Source of the DNA: Paraburkholderia domus
GTDB taxonomy: Bacteria; Pseudomonadota; Gammaproteobacteria; Burkholderiales; Burkholderiaceae
Direction: 5' to 3'
Assembly: GCF_905220705.1 (NCBI RefSeq)
Contig: NZ_CAJNAT010000022.1
Span: 1 to 64,000, forward strand
Length of the DNA stretch: 64,000 nt
Shown: positions 8,571-16,769 of the stretch, in pieces
How the letters are laid out: each line of letters opens with the position of its first letter
Position numbering within the stretch: position 1 is the first letter of the stretch
Notes under the pieces: generated by a model
What the model was told of the DNA's origin: nothing
Seen by the model: the letters and a program-made list of their open reading frames with translations, nothing else
The model's database searches: none
Program-made: the position numbers and the translations under genes

Positions 8571-10292
8571 ATGAACGCCCGCGAACCTGCATTCGTCTGC
8601 GCTTCGCGCAGCGCACGCCTGCGCCAGATGCTCGTCAGCAATGAACTCGAATTCATGATGGAGGCCCACAACGGTCTCTCCGCCCGCATCGTCCGCGAAG
8701 CCGGCTTCAAAGCGATCTGGGGTTCGGGTCTCGCGATCTCCGCCCAATTCGGCGTGCGCGACAACAACGAAGCCAGCTGGACGCAAGTCGTCGATACCCT
8801 CGAATTCATGGCCGACGCCAGCGATCTGCCCATCCTCCTCGATGGCGATACCGGCTACGGTAACTTCAACAACGTGCGCCGCCTCGTGCGCAAACTCGAA
8901 CAACGCGGCATCGCCGGCGTCTGTATCGAAGACAAACAATTCCCGAAAACGAATAGCTTCATCAACGGCGAAGCGCAGCCGCTCGCGGATATGGATGAGT
9001 TCTGCGGCAAGATCAAAGCCGGTAAAGACTCGCAGTCGGATGAAAACTTTTCGATCGTCGCCCGCGTCGAAGCACTCATCGCCGGCTGGGGGATGGACGA
9101 AGCCCTGCGTCGCGCAGAAGCCTATCGGCAAGCCGGTGCGGACGCGATCCTGATTCACAGCAAGCTCTCGCGCCCCGATGAAATCCTCGAGTTCGCACGC
9201 GAATGGGCCGGCCGCGGGCCGCTCGTCATCGTGCCGACCAAGTACTACAGCACGCCCACCGAGGTATTCCGCGAGGCCGGCATCAGTACGGTCATCTGGG
9301 CGAATCATCTGATCCGCGCCTCGACCTCGGCCATGCAGGCCGTCGCCAAGGAAATTCACGCGAGCGAAACGCTCGTCAACGTCGAAGACAGCATTGCCGC
9401 AGTCAACGAAATCTTCCGTCTGCAAGACGCCGACGAATACTCGGAAGCCGAAGACCGTTATCTGTCGAGCGGACGCGCGGCCGGCGCGGCCGTCGTGCTC
9501 GCGGCAAGCCGCGGTAAGGGGCTCGAGGCCGTCACCGAAGATCGGCCGAAAGTGATGCTGCCGATCGCGGGGAAGCCGCTTCTGCGCTGGCTCGTCGATG
9601 CGTTCAAGAAGCAGAGCGTCAATGACATCACCGTGGTCGGTGGTTATCGCGCCGATGCGATCGATACGGCCGGGATCAAGCTGGTCGTCAATGAACGTCA
9701 CGCGCAAACCGGCGAACTGGCGTCGCTCGCCTGCGCAGTCGACCGGGTCGCGGGCGACACCGTCATCTCGTATGGCGACCTGCTGTTCCGCAGCTACATC
9801 CTGCGCGATCTGGTCGAGAGCGAAGCGGCGTTCAGCGTGGTGGTCGATTCGTCGCTGACCGATGCGGAAAACGCCAGCGTGCGTGACTTCGCATGGTGCT
9901 CGGCAGCCGACGATCGCGGGCTGTTCGGCAACAAGGTCACACTGCGTCACGTGTCGAGCGGGCAGGAGGCAGCGTCCGCCATCGCTTCGCAAACGCCACA
10001 CGGTCGCTGGGTCGGTCTGCTGAATGTACGCGGCGAAGGGCGTGGGCGGTTGCAAGCGGTACTCAGCAAACTGCAGGCGCGCCCGGATTTCGATTCGCTC
10101 GATATGCCCGCGCTGCTGAATGCGCTGATCGAAGCCGGTGAAGCGATCGAGGTGCAATACGTGCACGGCCACTGGCGCGGCGTGAACGATCTGGAAGACT
10201 TCCGTCGTGCGGGCGACTTCGCTCATGCTCAAGCACCGTTCGCGGCAACGGTCGGTAACCAGACGGGGACAGCTAGCGGAGCCGCGCAATGA
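8571..10292 (+). CDS. aepX: phosphoenolpyruvate mutase fused to a nucleotidyltransferase
   Basis: 573 residues. Residues about 15-295 are PEP mutase: GDTGYGN (92-98) and the diagnostic [10 protein letters not shown] (120-129) that separates mutases from isocitrate lyase-type enzymes. It isomerises PEP to phosphonopyruvate, the entry step of almost all C-P biosynthesis. Residues about 305-573 are a sugar-1-phosphate-type nucleotidyltransferase domain ([14 protein letters not shown], 325-338) of the kind proposed to activate phosphonates with CTP. The usual LAAGxG loop reads LAASRGKG here. AAGGAG precedes the ATG. First gene of a three-gene operon; overlaps the next by 4 bp. Confidence 0.93.
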   Translation: MNAREPAFVCASRSARLRQMLVSNELEFMMEAHNGLSARIVREAGFKAIWGSGLAISAQFGVRDNNEASWTQVVDTLEFMADASDLPILLDGDTGYGNFNNVRRLVRKLEQRGIAGVCIEDKQFPKTNSFINGEAQPLADMDEFCGKIKAGKDSQSDENFSIVARVEALIAGWGMDEALRRAEAYRQAGADAILIHSKLSRPDEILEFAREWAGRGPLVIVPTKYYSTPTEVFREAGISTVIWANHLIRASTSAMQAVAKEIHASETLVNVEDSIAAVNEIFRLQDADEYSEAEDRYLSSGRAAGAAVVLAASRGKGLEAVTEDRPKVMLPIAGKPLLRWLVDAFKKQSVNDITVVGGYRADAIDTAGIKLVVNERHAQTGELASLACAVDRVAGDTVISYGDLLFRSYILRDLVESEAAFSVVVDSSLTDAENASVRDFAWCSAADDRGLFGNKVTLRHVSSGQEAASAIASQTPHGRWVGLLNVRGEGRGRLQAVLSKLQARPDFDSLDMPALLNALIEAGEAIEVQYVHGHWRGVNDLEDFRRAGDFAHAQAPFAATVGNQTGTASGAAQ

Positions 10293-11455
10293 TCGAGGCA
10301 GCACAGTTCGTCGAGGCGGCGCGCGAACGCGGCTTCGACTGGTATGCCGGTGTGCCGTGCTCGTATCTGACGCCGTTCATCAATTACGTATTGCAGGACG
10401 AATCGCTGCATTACGTCTCGGCGGCCAATGAAGGCGACGCAGTCGCATTGATCGCGGGCGTCACACTCGGCGCGCAGAACGGCCGGCGCGGCATCACGAT
10501 GATGCAGAACTCCGGCCTCGGCAATGCGGTGAGCCCGTTGACGTCGCTCACGTGGACCTTCCGTCTGCCGCAATTGCTGATCGTGACGTGGCGCGGGCAA
10601 CCCGGCGTCGCGGACGAACCGCAGCACGCGCTGATGGGCCCAATCACGCCCGCGATGCTCGATACGATGGAGATTCCCTGGGAGACCTTCCCGACCGAAG
10701 CCGACGCGATCGGCCCGGCGCTGGATCGCGCCATCGCTCACATGGATGAAACCGGCCGTCCGTACGCGCTCGTGATGCAAAAGGGCAGCGTGGCGCCGTA
10801 CGAGTTGAAAGAGGGTCACGCAGGTGCTCGTCGAGTGCCTGTGACACCGCGTTCGCAATTCAAAAACGTCGCGGCGAATGAGTTGGCTTCACGTCACGAC
10901 GCGTTGCAGAAAGTCATCGCGCACACGCCGCTCGAATCGACGGTGGTGCTCGCGTCGACCGGATTTTGCGGCCGCGAACTCTATGCAATCGACGATCGTC
11001 CCAACCAGTTGTACATGGTCGGCTCGATGGGCTGCGTGACGCCGTTCGCGTTGGGTCTCGCCTTGGCGCGTCCCGATCTGCACGTGGTCGCGCTCGACGG
11101 CGACGGCGCCGCGCTGATGCGCATGGGCGCGTTTGCGACGCTCGGCGCGTACGGTCCGTCGAATCTCACGCATCTGCTACTCGATAACGGCGCACACGAC
11201 TCGACCGGTGGCCAGGCGACGGTGTCGTCGCAGGTGTCGTTTGCGGGTGTCGCCGCGGCTTGCGGTTACGCATCGGCGCTTGAAAGCGACGACGTCAATG
11301 TGATCGACGAATTGTTCGAACCAGCGCTGTCGCCCCATGGCCCGCGCTTTGCGCGACTGGCGATTCGCCGCGGTACGCCCGATGGCCTGCCGCGTCCCAC
11401 TATCACCCCGCCCGATGTGAAGACGCGCCTGATGCGCCACATCGGCGCTGCTTAA
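10289..11455 (+). CDS. aepY: phosphonopyruvate decarboxylase
   Basis: 388 residues, the compact two-domain thiamine diphosphate enzyme typical of the family. The N-terminal Pyr domain has the cofactor-activating Glu (SAANEGDAV); the C-terminal PP domain has the GDG...N thiamine-binding motif ([10 protein letters not shown] through LLLDNGAH). It drives the unfavourable mutase reaction forward by decarboxylating phosphonopyruvate to phosphonoacetaldehyde. ATGA overlap with the mutase gene implies translational coupling. The next gene begins 12 bp after its stop. Confidence 0.93.
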   Translation: MIEAAQFVEAARERGFDWYAGVPCSYLTPFINYVLQDESLHYVSAANEGDAVALIAGVTLGAQNGRRGITMMQNSGLGNAVSPLTSLTWTFRLPQLLIVTWRGQPGVADEPQHALMGPITPAMLDTMEIPWETFPTEADAIGPALDRAIAHMDETGRPYALVMQKGSVAPYELKEGHAGARRVPVTPRSQFKNVAANELASRHDALQKVIAHTPLESTVVLASTGFCGRELYAIDDRPNQLYMVGSMGCVTPFALGLALARPDLHVVALDGDGAALMRMGAFATLGAYGPSNLTHLLLDNGAHDSTGGQATVSSQVSFAGVAAACGYASALESDDVNVIDELFEPALSPHGPRFARLAIRRGTPDGLPRPTITPPDVKTRLMRHIGAA

Positions 11456-11466
11456 GGAGTGCATTT

Positions 11467-12534
11467 ATGTTGCTGCTCAATCCCGGTCCGGTGACGCTCA
11501 CTGAACGCGTCCGCAACAGCCTGTTGCAAACGGATCTGTGCCACCGCGAAAGCGAGTTTTTCGACTTGCAGGAAGAGGCGCGCACACGTCTGGTTGATCT
11601 TTACGGCCTCGACGCAGGCGAATGGCAAGCGGTCTTGATGACCGGCTCGGGCACGGCCGCTGTTGAAAGCATGACCGCCGCGCTGGTGCCGCAAAACGGC
11701 AAGCTGCTGGTCGTGGAAAATGGCGTGTACGGTGAGCGTATTTCGCAGATCGCCACGCAATATGGCATTGCGCACGAGTCGTTGAAGCACGACTGGATGC
11801 AGGCGCCGGATCTCGCGAAGATCACCGAACGCCTCGACGCGGACAAAGCGTTCACTCACGTCGCCGTGATTCATCACGAAACGACGACGGGACGCCTGAA
11901 CGATCTGCAGGCGCTAGGCGCGCTGTGCCGCGAACGCGGCCTGCGTCTGCTGGTGGATGGCGTCAGCAGCTTCGGCGCGGAAGCGATCGATTTCGCCGAC
12001 GCCAGTCTCGACGCCGTCGCGGCGACCGCGAACAAGTGTCTGCATGGCGTGCCGGGCGCGTCGTTCGTGCTGGTGCGGCGCGCGGCGCTGGCGCAGGCGG
12101 CGAGCCGCACGTACTACCTGGACCTCGGGCGCCTCGCGCGGTTGCAGGACCAGCGCAATACGCCGTTCACACCGTCGGTCCACGCGTATTACGCGCTGGT
12201 CGAAGCGCTGCGCGAACTCGCCGACGAAGGCGGCTGGCGGGCGCGCCACGCGCGTTACGCAGCGCTGGCCGAGCAGGCTCGCGCGGGTCTGGCCGAACGA
12301 GGCATCGGCAGTGTGTTGCCGCCGGAGCAGTCGTCGGTGGTGCTGCGCGCGTATCGCTTGCCGGACGGCGTGTCGTATCCGCAACTGCACGATTCGCTGA
12401 AGGCGCGCGGTTTCGTCATTTATGCGGGTCAGGGCGGCTTGTCAGCCGAGCTGTTCCGGATTTCGACGATGGGTAACATCCACGCCGCCGACATCGACCG
12501 CCTCCTGCAAGGCTTTACCGAGTTGACACGCTAA
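11467..12534 (+). CDS. phnW: 2-aminoethylphosphonate-pyruvate transaminase
   Basis: 355 residues, class V PLP fold. Starts LLLNPGPVTLTERVR as PhnW enzymes do; the PLP Lys lies in ATANKCLHGVPG, and GSGTAAVES binds the cofactor phosphate. In catabolism PhnW removes the amino group of AEP. Here, behind the mutase and decarboxylase, it most likely runs in reverse to make AEP from phosphonoacetaldehyde. AAGGAG precedes the ATG. No phosphonatase (PhnX) is adjacent, which supports a biosynthetic role. Confidence 0.93.
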   Translation: MLLLNPGPVTLTERVRNSLLQTDLCHRESEFFDLQEEARTRLVDLYGLDAGEWQAVLMTGSGTAAVESMTAALVPQNGKLLVVENGVYGERISQIATQYGIAHESLKHDWMQAPDLAKITERLDADKAFTHVAVIHHETTTGRLNDLQALGALCRERGLRLLVDGVSSFGAEAIDFADASLDAVAATANKCLHGVPGASFVLVRRAALAQAASRTYYLDLGRLARLQDQRNTPFTPSVHAYYALVEALRELADEGGWRARHARYAALAEQARAGLAERGIGSVLPPEQSSVVLRAYRLPDGVSYPQLHDSLKARGFVIYAGQGGLSAELFRISTMGNIHAADIDRLLQGFTELTR

Positions 12535-12589
12535 AGCACGCGCTCAGTCACACGCTCACTCACGCGTGCGCTAGCCACCGCGCGCGGCG

Positions 12590-12742
12590 TCACACCGGAT
12601 CTTTGTCCGGCGGCCCATCGGGCCGCTGCGGCTCCTCGGTGTGATGACCGGGCGACGGCGGCACTAGCGGATCGGCCTCCGGGTCCCGGTTCGGATCGGC
12701 GTTCGGATCGGGAATCGGGCTGGTATGCATGTCGTAGCTCAT
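12590..12742 (-). CDS. small Asp/Pro-rich hypothetical protein
   Basis: 50 residues from the ATG at 12742 (MSYDMHTSP); AAAGG lies about 8 nt upstream. Mostly Pro, Asp and Glu with a degenerate DPN-type repeat (DPNADPNRDPEADP); no hydrophobic stretch, so soluble and probably disordered. Family not recognised. Convergent with the phosphonate operon. Confidence 0.55.
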   Translation of the reverse strand: MSYDMHTSPIPDPNADPNRDPEADPLVPPSPGHHTEEPQRPDGPPDKDPV

Positions 12743-12855
12743 TGCATCACCTTTTAGTTGAGACGCGGGCAGTACGGCCGCTGGCGGCGAATCCACCTAT
12801 ACGCCGGCCGTTCCCTTCTAGCGTAGGCGATCCCGCACGCCGCCGTGTGCGTCCC

Positions 12856-13560
12856 TTACTTTTTCCGGCGGCGGCCCACGCTCAATTGCCAGTAACGTTC
12901 GGTGGCGAAAACATCGTCGTAATCGCCCGCGCCGAATACGCGCAGCTGGCTTTCGTAGGCGTTGACCGCTTCGCATTTGAGCAACGTGCGGCGCGTGAGA
13001 TCAATCGTATGTCCTGCGCTCGGATAGGCCGGCGTCGCAACGATGCCACGTTGCGCGAGGTCGGCGAGCCGCGCCTGCACCACACCCGGTGTGCGGCGAT
13101 GAATCGCGTCTTCGTAGGCGAACCAGGTGAGATGCGACAGCCGTGGCAGGATTTCGCAGCAGGCCTCGAACACCAGGACGTGATCGTCGTGATGCAAGCC
13201 GAGCGGCATCAGCAGCGTGTTCGCGGTCGTGCGGTAGATGGTCTCTTCGAGTACCGCCGCCAATTTGCTGATCGATGGCGAGTCCATGTATTGGCTGTCG
13301 CGAAACGGCATGCGCAGCGGAATCGCGTCGAGCACCTCCAGCGCGAGGTTGTCTTCGAGCGTGCGGGCATGGATAGCCTGATGGGCGCTCGTGAAACCCG
13401 ATTTTTCATCCCATTCGGTATGCATTTCCTGCTCGGGCGGTGCGGCGAACACCGTACACACGGCGGCGTCTGGATGGGCGGCGAGTAATGCACCGCAACT
13501 GAAGACGGCGTCGTCGAAGTGGGGCGAGACGACGAAAAGGCGTGGGCTGGTTTCGCTCAT
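12856..13560 (-). CDS. PIG-L (LmbE-like) family deacetylase
   Basis: 234 residues. The zinc-binding PHFDDAVFSCG (residues 13-23) is the family's PHxDDxxxxCG motif, and the later GLHHDDH supplies the third His. Members remove N-acetyl groups from GlcNAc-containing glycoconjugates or small thiols in the cytoplasm; the substrate cannot be read from sequence. Transcribed toward the phosphonate operon but not part of it. The Shine-Dalgarno is weak. Confidence 0.85.
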   Translation of the reverse strand: MSETSPRLFVVSPHFDDAVFSCGALLAAHPDAAVCTVFAAPPEQEMHTEWDEKSGFTSAHQAIHARTLEDNLALEVLDAIPLRMPFRDSQYMDSPSISKLAAVLEETIYRTTANTLLMPLGLHHDDHVLVFEACCEILPRLSHLTWFAYEDAIHRRTPGVVQARLADLAQRGIVATPAYPSAGHTIDLTRRTLLKCEAVNAYESQLRVFGAGDYDDVFATERYWQLSVGRRRKK

Positions 13561-13752
13561 GGGACGTGTGGTGGTTTCGGAACGCTCGGGGCCGCATTCG
13601 AAGCGTCAATATTGCGCGAGACAATCGTGCTGGATTGGCGGCGTCACATCAGCTTAGGCGGAATTGGCGTGGTTTGCGTAACTGTTGCGATGGGTGCAAG
13701 CCGTGTGCCTGACCGGGCAGATGCTGCCGTGGTTTCCCGCAGAGGCTCACCG

Positions 13753-15270
13753 TTACGCATCGGGCATATCCCGAACTTGCTCGCCTTTGGCCGCCAGCGC
13801 CGCCGCGCGGCCGAATGCCGCCGCAATGGTTGCCACGATGTCGTCGCGCAACCTGGCGTCGGCCGTGATTAGCGCATACGACGGATGCCAGGCCGGCACG
13901 ATCAGGCGCCCGTCGTGGGCGATGGTTTGACCGAGGTATTCCGACAGATTGACGTGCGCGCCGGTCAGCGCTTTCAGCGCAGTTGCCCCTAGCGTGACGA
14001 CCACGCGTGGCGCAATCCGTGTCAGTTCTTTTTCCAGCCAGTACTGGCAAGCCTCGACTTCGCGCGGCGCGGGCGTGCGGTGGACGCGCTGCTGGTCGAG
14101 CGTCTCCCATTTGTAATGCTTGACGGCATAAGTCAGATACAGCGCCTCCCGCGTCAGTCCGGCGCGCGCAAGCACAGCGTCCAGCAGTTGACCGGCCGGG
14201 CCGGTGAAGGGCTCGCCGTGCTGGTTCTCGTATTCACCGGGTTGTTCGCCGACCACCATGATCGCCGCATGGGCGGCCCCGGCACCTGCCACCGCCTGCT
14301 TCGCGTTGCGCCATAACGCGCAGCGCCGGCAGGTGCCAAGCGGGCCCGTGGGCTCCTGCAAGGGCGGTGTCATCGCCGAATACTCGACTGGCGGCGTGGG
14401 CGGGACGGTGACGGGGGCGCTTTGCGCGCCGGGACGGCTGCGCTCGCGTGCGAGCCGCGCGGGCAGCGGCGGCCCAGCGGGCGGCATTCTCCAGTAACGC
14501 AGCGGCACGGGCGACGGCTGCGCATTGAAGGCGCTGGCGTAATACGCGAGCCAGAGCGCCTCCGTGGGCGTGCTGGTGATCGCTTCGCCGGTCATGGTGC
14601 TTTCCGGTAAAGCATGCGCGGCGTGCTCGCGTTCCTCCGCTGCCGGCCTGCCGATGCGCAGTAGCATGCCGTTCCAGAGCACCGCTCCGTACGGCGTGGC
14701 CAGCATCCACGTGGAGTCGCCCATGCGCTCGGCGAACCGCGCGGCGGCGCGCTCCAGCAGATCATGATGCGGCTCGTACCAGCCGACGAATTCGGGCGGC
14801 CCCATCGACGGATCACGCCGCCTGAACAGCGTGAGTGTCAGCAGATCTTCGGTTTCGTGTTCGACCGCCCGGATGCGTTGATCGAGCAACGCGCCGTCGG
14901 CGTCGTTCAGGTCGAGGACGTGGCGTTCGCCGCGGGTCCAGCGCCACAGGATGCGGTACAGCAGCGCCCAGCGGTCTGGCGCGCGGAAGCAAGCCGCCGT
15001 TTTCAGCCAGGAGAGCAGTTCGCGGGGAATCGCGGGCGCGGCGAGGGCGGTGGTGGTGCCTATGCCGGAGGCACCTGTAGTCGCGGGATCGGACTCAGTA
15101 TCGGGCGCGCCTGGCGTAGCCACGCTAGCAATGCCTGCGGTGCCTGGCGCTTCGCGTTCATCCCCGGACTCAACCCACTCGATCTGCGACGGCTCGACAC
15201 CTTGCCGCAGCAAGGCCCGTGCGGCGCGCCGCCATGCGGTGAAAGACAGTTCGATCGGAATGCGTTTCAT
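13753..15270 (-). CDS. udgX: UdgX-like uracil-DNA-binding protein fused to DUF4130
   Basis: 505 residues. Residues about 1-260 form the DUF4130-type domain (LFRRRDPSMGPPEFVGWYEP, 149-168), interrupted by a low-complexity linker at about 38-80. Residues 305-505 are a family-4-like uracil-DNA glycosylase. It has CRRC at 314-317 for the Fe-S cluster, GEQPGE at 341-346, HPS at 462-464, and VKHYKWE...RVHRTP in place of the family-4 Cys-containing loop. The His at 397 aligns with the uracil-site His of UdgX that becomes covalently linked to DNA. The protein may thus trap uracil sites rather than simply excise them. An SOS box lies 56 bp upstream. The radical-SAM partner often found beside this gene is absent. 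Confidence 0.88.
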   Translation of the reverse strand: MKRIPIELSFTAWRRAARALLRQGVEPSQIEWVESGDEREAPGTAGIASVATPGAPDTESDPATTGASGIGTTTALAAPAIPRELLSWLKTAACFRAPDRWALLYRILWRWTRGERHVLDLNDADGALLDQRIRAVEHETEDLLTLTLFRRRDPSMGPPEFVGWYEPHHDLLERAAARFAERMGDSTWMLATPYGAVLWNGMLLRIGRPAAEEREHAAHALPESTMTGEAITSTPTEALWLAYYASAFNAQPSPVPLRYWRMPPAGPPLPARLARERSRPGAQSAPVTVPPTPPVEYSAMTPPLQEPTGPLGTCRRCALWRNAKQAVAGAGAAHAAIMVVGEQPGEYENQHGEPFTGPAGQLLDAVLARAGLTREALYLTYAVKHYKWETLDQQRVHRTPAPREVEACQYWLEKELTRIAPRVVVTLGATALKALTGAHVNLSEYLGQTIAHDGRLIVPAWHPSYALITADARLRDDIVATIAAAFGRAAALAAKGEQVRDMPDA

Positions 15271-15325
15271 GCTGACGCGCCGTGGATGCGCGCAGCGTCA
15301 GATGCGTACCCATGCGGCCAAAATA

Positions 15326-15341
15326 CTGTATGGATATACAG
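15326..15341 (-). promoter_or_regulatory. LexA (SOS) box upstream of udgX
   Basis: CTGTATGGATATACAG, with flanks extending the dyad to TACTGTAT...ATACAGTA (15324-15343). This matches the LexA consensus at nearly every position. Its centre lies about 63 bp upstream of the udgX ATG and about 70 bp beyond the stop of the upstream MobA-like gene, so it most likely represses a udgX-specific promoter. Confidence 0.8.
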
Positions 15342-15405
15342 TATGCGCCCAAATGCCGACCTGAATCAAGTGCGCCTGCGCGCAGACGGCGCAGGCGCGC
15401 TAACG

Positions 15406-15993
15406 TTAAACGTTGCGCAGATCTTCCGGCGTATCCACGTCCCGCAGAATCCCGGGGTCGTCGACGTCCAGCCGCATCACCCGCTGCGACATCAACAGCG
15501 AGCGTGCGCCCGTGTCGCCGTCGAGTGTCATCAATGCGTCCCGATGCTCGATGCCGAAGCCGACCGGATGGCCGCGCTGCCCCTGGTAAAACGGCGCGAC
15601 AATCGAAGCGCCGCCATCGAGCGCACGTGCCACCGCTTCGATCGTCGCGGTGGCGATGCGCGGCATGTCAGCGAGCGCGACGATCCAGCCCTCGGCGTCT
15701 TCGCTGGCTTCGATGCCCGCGGCGAGGCTCGCGCCCATGCCGCGTTCGGCGTCCGCGGCGAACATGACGTCACAACCGGCGTCGTTCAGGAGGCGCGCAA
15801 GGGCGTCCGAGCCTGGCCGCACCACGGCCAGCACGCGGGTGACAACCTTCAGCAGCCGGTGCGCGGCTTCGTGCGCGACCGGCGTGCCGTCGGGCATCTG
15901 CGCGAGCAGTTTGTTGTGCTGGCCGTCCGGGTCGAAGCGTGAGCCGAAGCCGGCGGCAAGCAACACGCCAGTAGCGAGCGAGGCGTAGGCCAT
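15406..15993 (-). CDS. MobA/MocA-like nucleotidyltransferase
   Basis: 195 residues from the ATG at 15993 (MAYASLATG). The nucleotide-binding loop is VLLAAGFGSRFDPDG with KLL following, and the metal site lies in ALADMPRI. This fold loads CMP or GMP onto molybdopterin. With a xanthine-dehydrogenase-family enzyme encoded 0.8 kb away, cytidylyl transfer to make the cytosine dinucleotide cofactor (MocA activity) is the best guess. The 37 upstream in-frame codons show no family similarity. Confidence 0.85.
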   Translation of the reverse strand: MAYASLATGVLLAAGFGSRFDPDGQHNKLLAQMPDGTPVAHEAAHRLLKVVTRVLAVVRPGSDALARLLNDAGCDVMFAADAERGMGASLAAGIEASEDAEGWIVALADMPRIATATIEAVARALDGGASIVAPFYQGQRGHPVGFGIEHRDALMTLDGDTGARSLLMSQRVMRLDVDDPGILRDVDTPEDLRNV

Positions 15994-16143
15994 GGACGGG
16001 GACCGGTAGAAAGGATGAGACCGATTGTGCGATGCAACGCATCGGCAGGCAAGCGGCAATCCATCAGCCGAGGTGTGCCGTTGTGCGCGGCAGTGCCCGT
16101 ACAATGAGCCGCTTACCTCATATCAAAGCGGATCTTCATCGCC

Positions 16144-16713
16144 ATGAAGCGCCTCGACGACAATGCCGCGCTGATCCTGATCGACCTGCAAAAGGGCATT
16201 CAGTTTCCGAAGCTCGGCCGCCGCAACAATCCCGACGCCGAACACCATCTCGCGGCCTTGCTCGCCCATTGGCGCGGCAGCGCGCGGCCTGTCGTTCACG
16301 TGCGTCACATTTCCCGTGAACCGGACTCGGTATTTTGGCCGGGGCAGAGCGGCGTCGAGTTTCAGACGGCCTTCGAGCCGCAGGATAGTGAGCATGTCGT
16401 CGAAAAGAACGTGCCGGATGCGTTTATCGCGAGCGGGCTCGAACGCTGGTTGCGCACGCGGCAGATCGCTCAGGTGGTGATCGCGGGCGTGATCACGAAC
16501 AACTCGGTCGAAGCTACCGCGCGTACGGCCGGTAACCTCGGCTTCACCACGCTGGTGGCGAGCGACGCAGCCTTCACGTTCGACATGCGCGATCTGAACG
16601 GCCGCATGTGGGTGGCCGAAGACGTGCATGCGCTGTCGCTCGCGAACCTCGCGATGGACTACGCGGAAATCGCGACCACCGCCGAGATCCTTGGCCGTGC
16701 ATCACGCATTTAG
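16144..16713 (+). CDS. isochorismatase-fold protein with Ser at the catalytic Cys position
   Basis: 189 residues. The fold is clear: IDLQ with the catalytic Asp (D14), EKNVPDAF with Lys88, and the cis-peptide loop GVITNNSVEAT. Active cysteine hydrolases have Cys where this protein has Ser121. It may use Ser, have another chemistry, or be inactive; a subgroup of the family seems to share the TNNSVEAT sequence. No signal peptide. It sits between the divergent MobA-like gene and the convergent aldehyde oxidoreductase operon. Confidence 0.85.
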   Translation: MKRLDDNAALILIDLQKGIQFPKLGRRNNPDAEHHLAALLAHWRGSARPVVHVRHISREPDSVFWPGQSGVEFQTAFEPQDSEHVVEKNVPDAFIASGLERWLRTRQIAQVVIAGVITNNSVEATARTAGNLGFTTLVASDAAFTFDMRDLNGRMWVAEDVHALSLANLAMDYAEIATTAEILGRASRI

Positions 16714-16769
16714 CGCCTTCGTCGGACCCACGCATGAGTACGAGCGCATGCACAGGGCGCCGAACCGCC

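Noticed and set aside
8553-10304. 583-codon open frame on the minus strand
   Set aside because: Fully antisense to the PEP mutase fusion, which has complete family motifs. The minus frame is Arg/Asp/Gly-rich with no recognisable domain, a normal artefact of high-GC codon bias.
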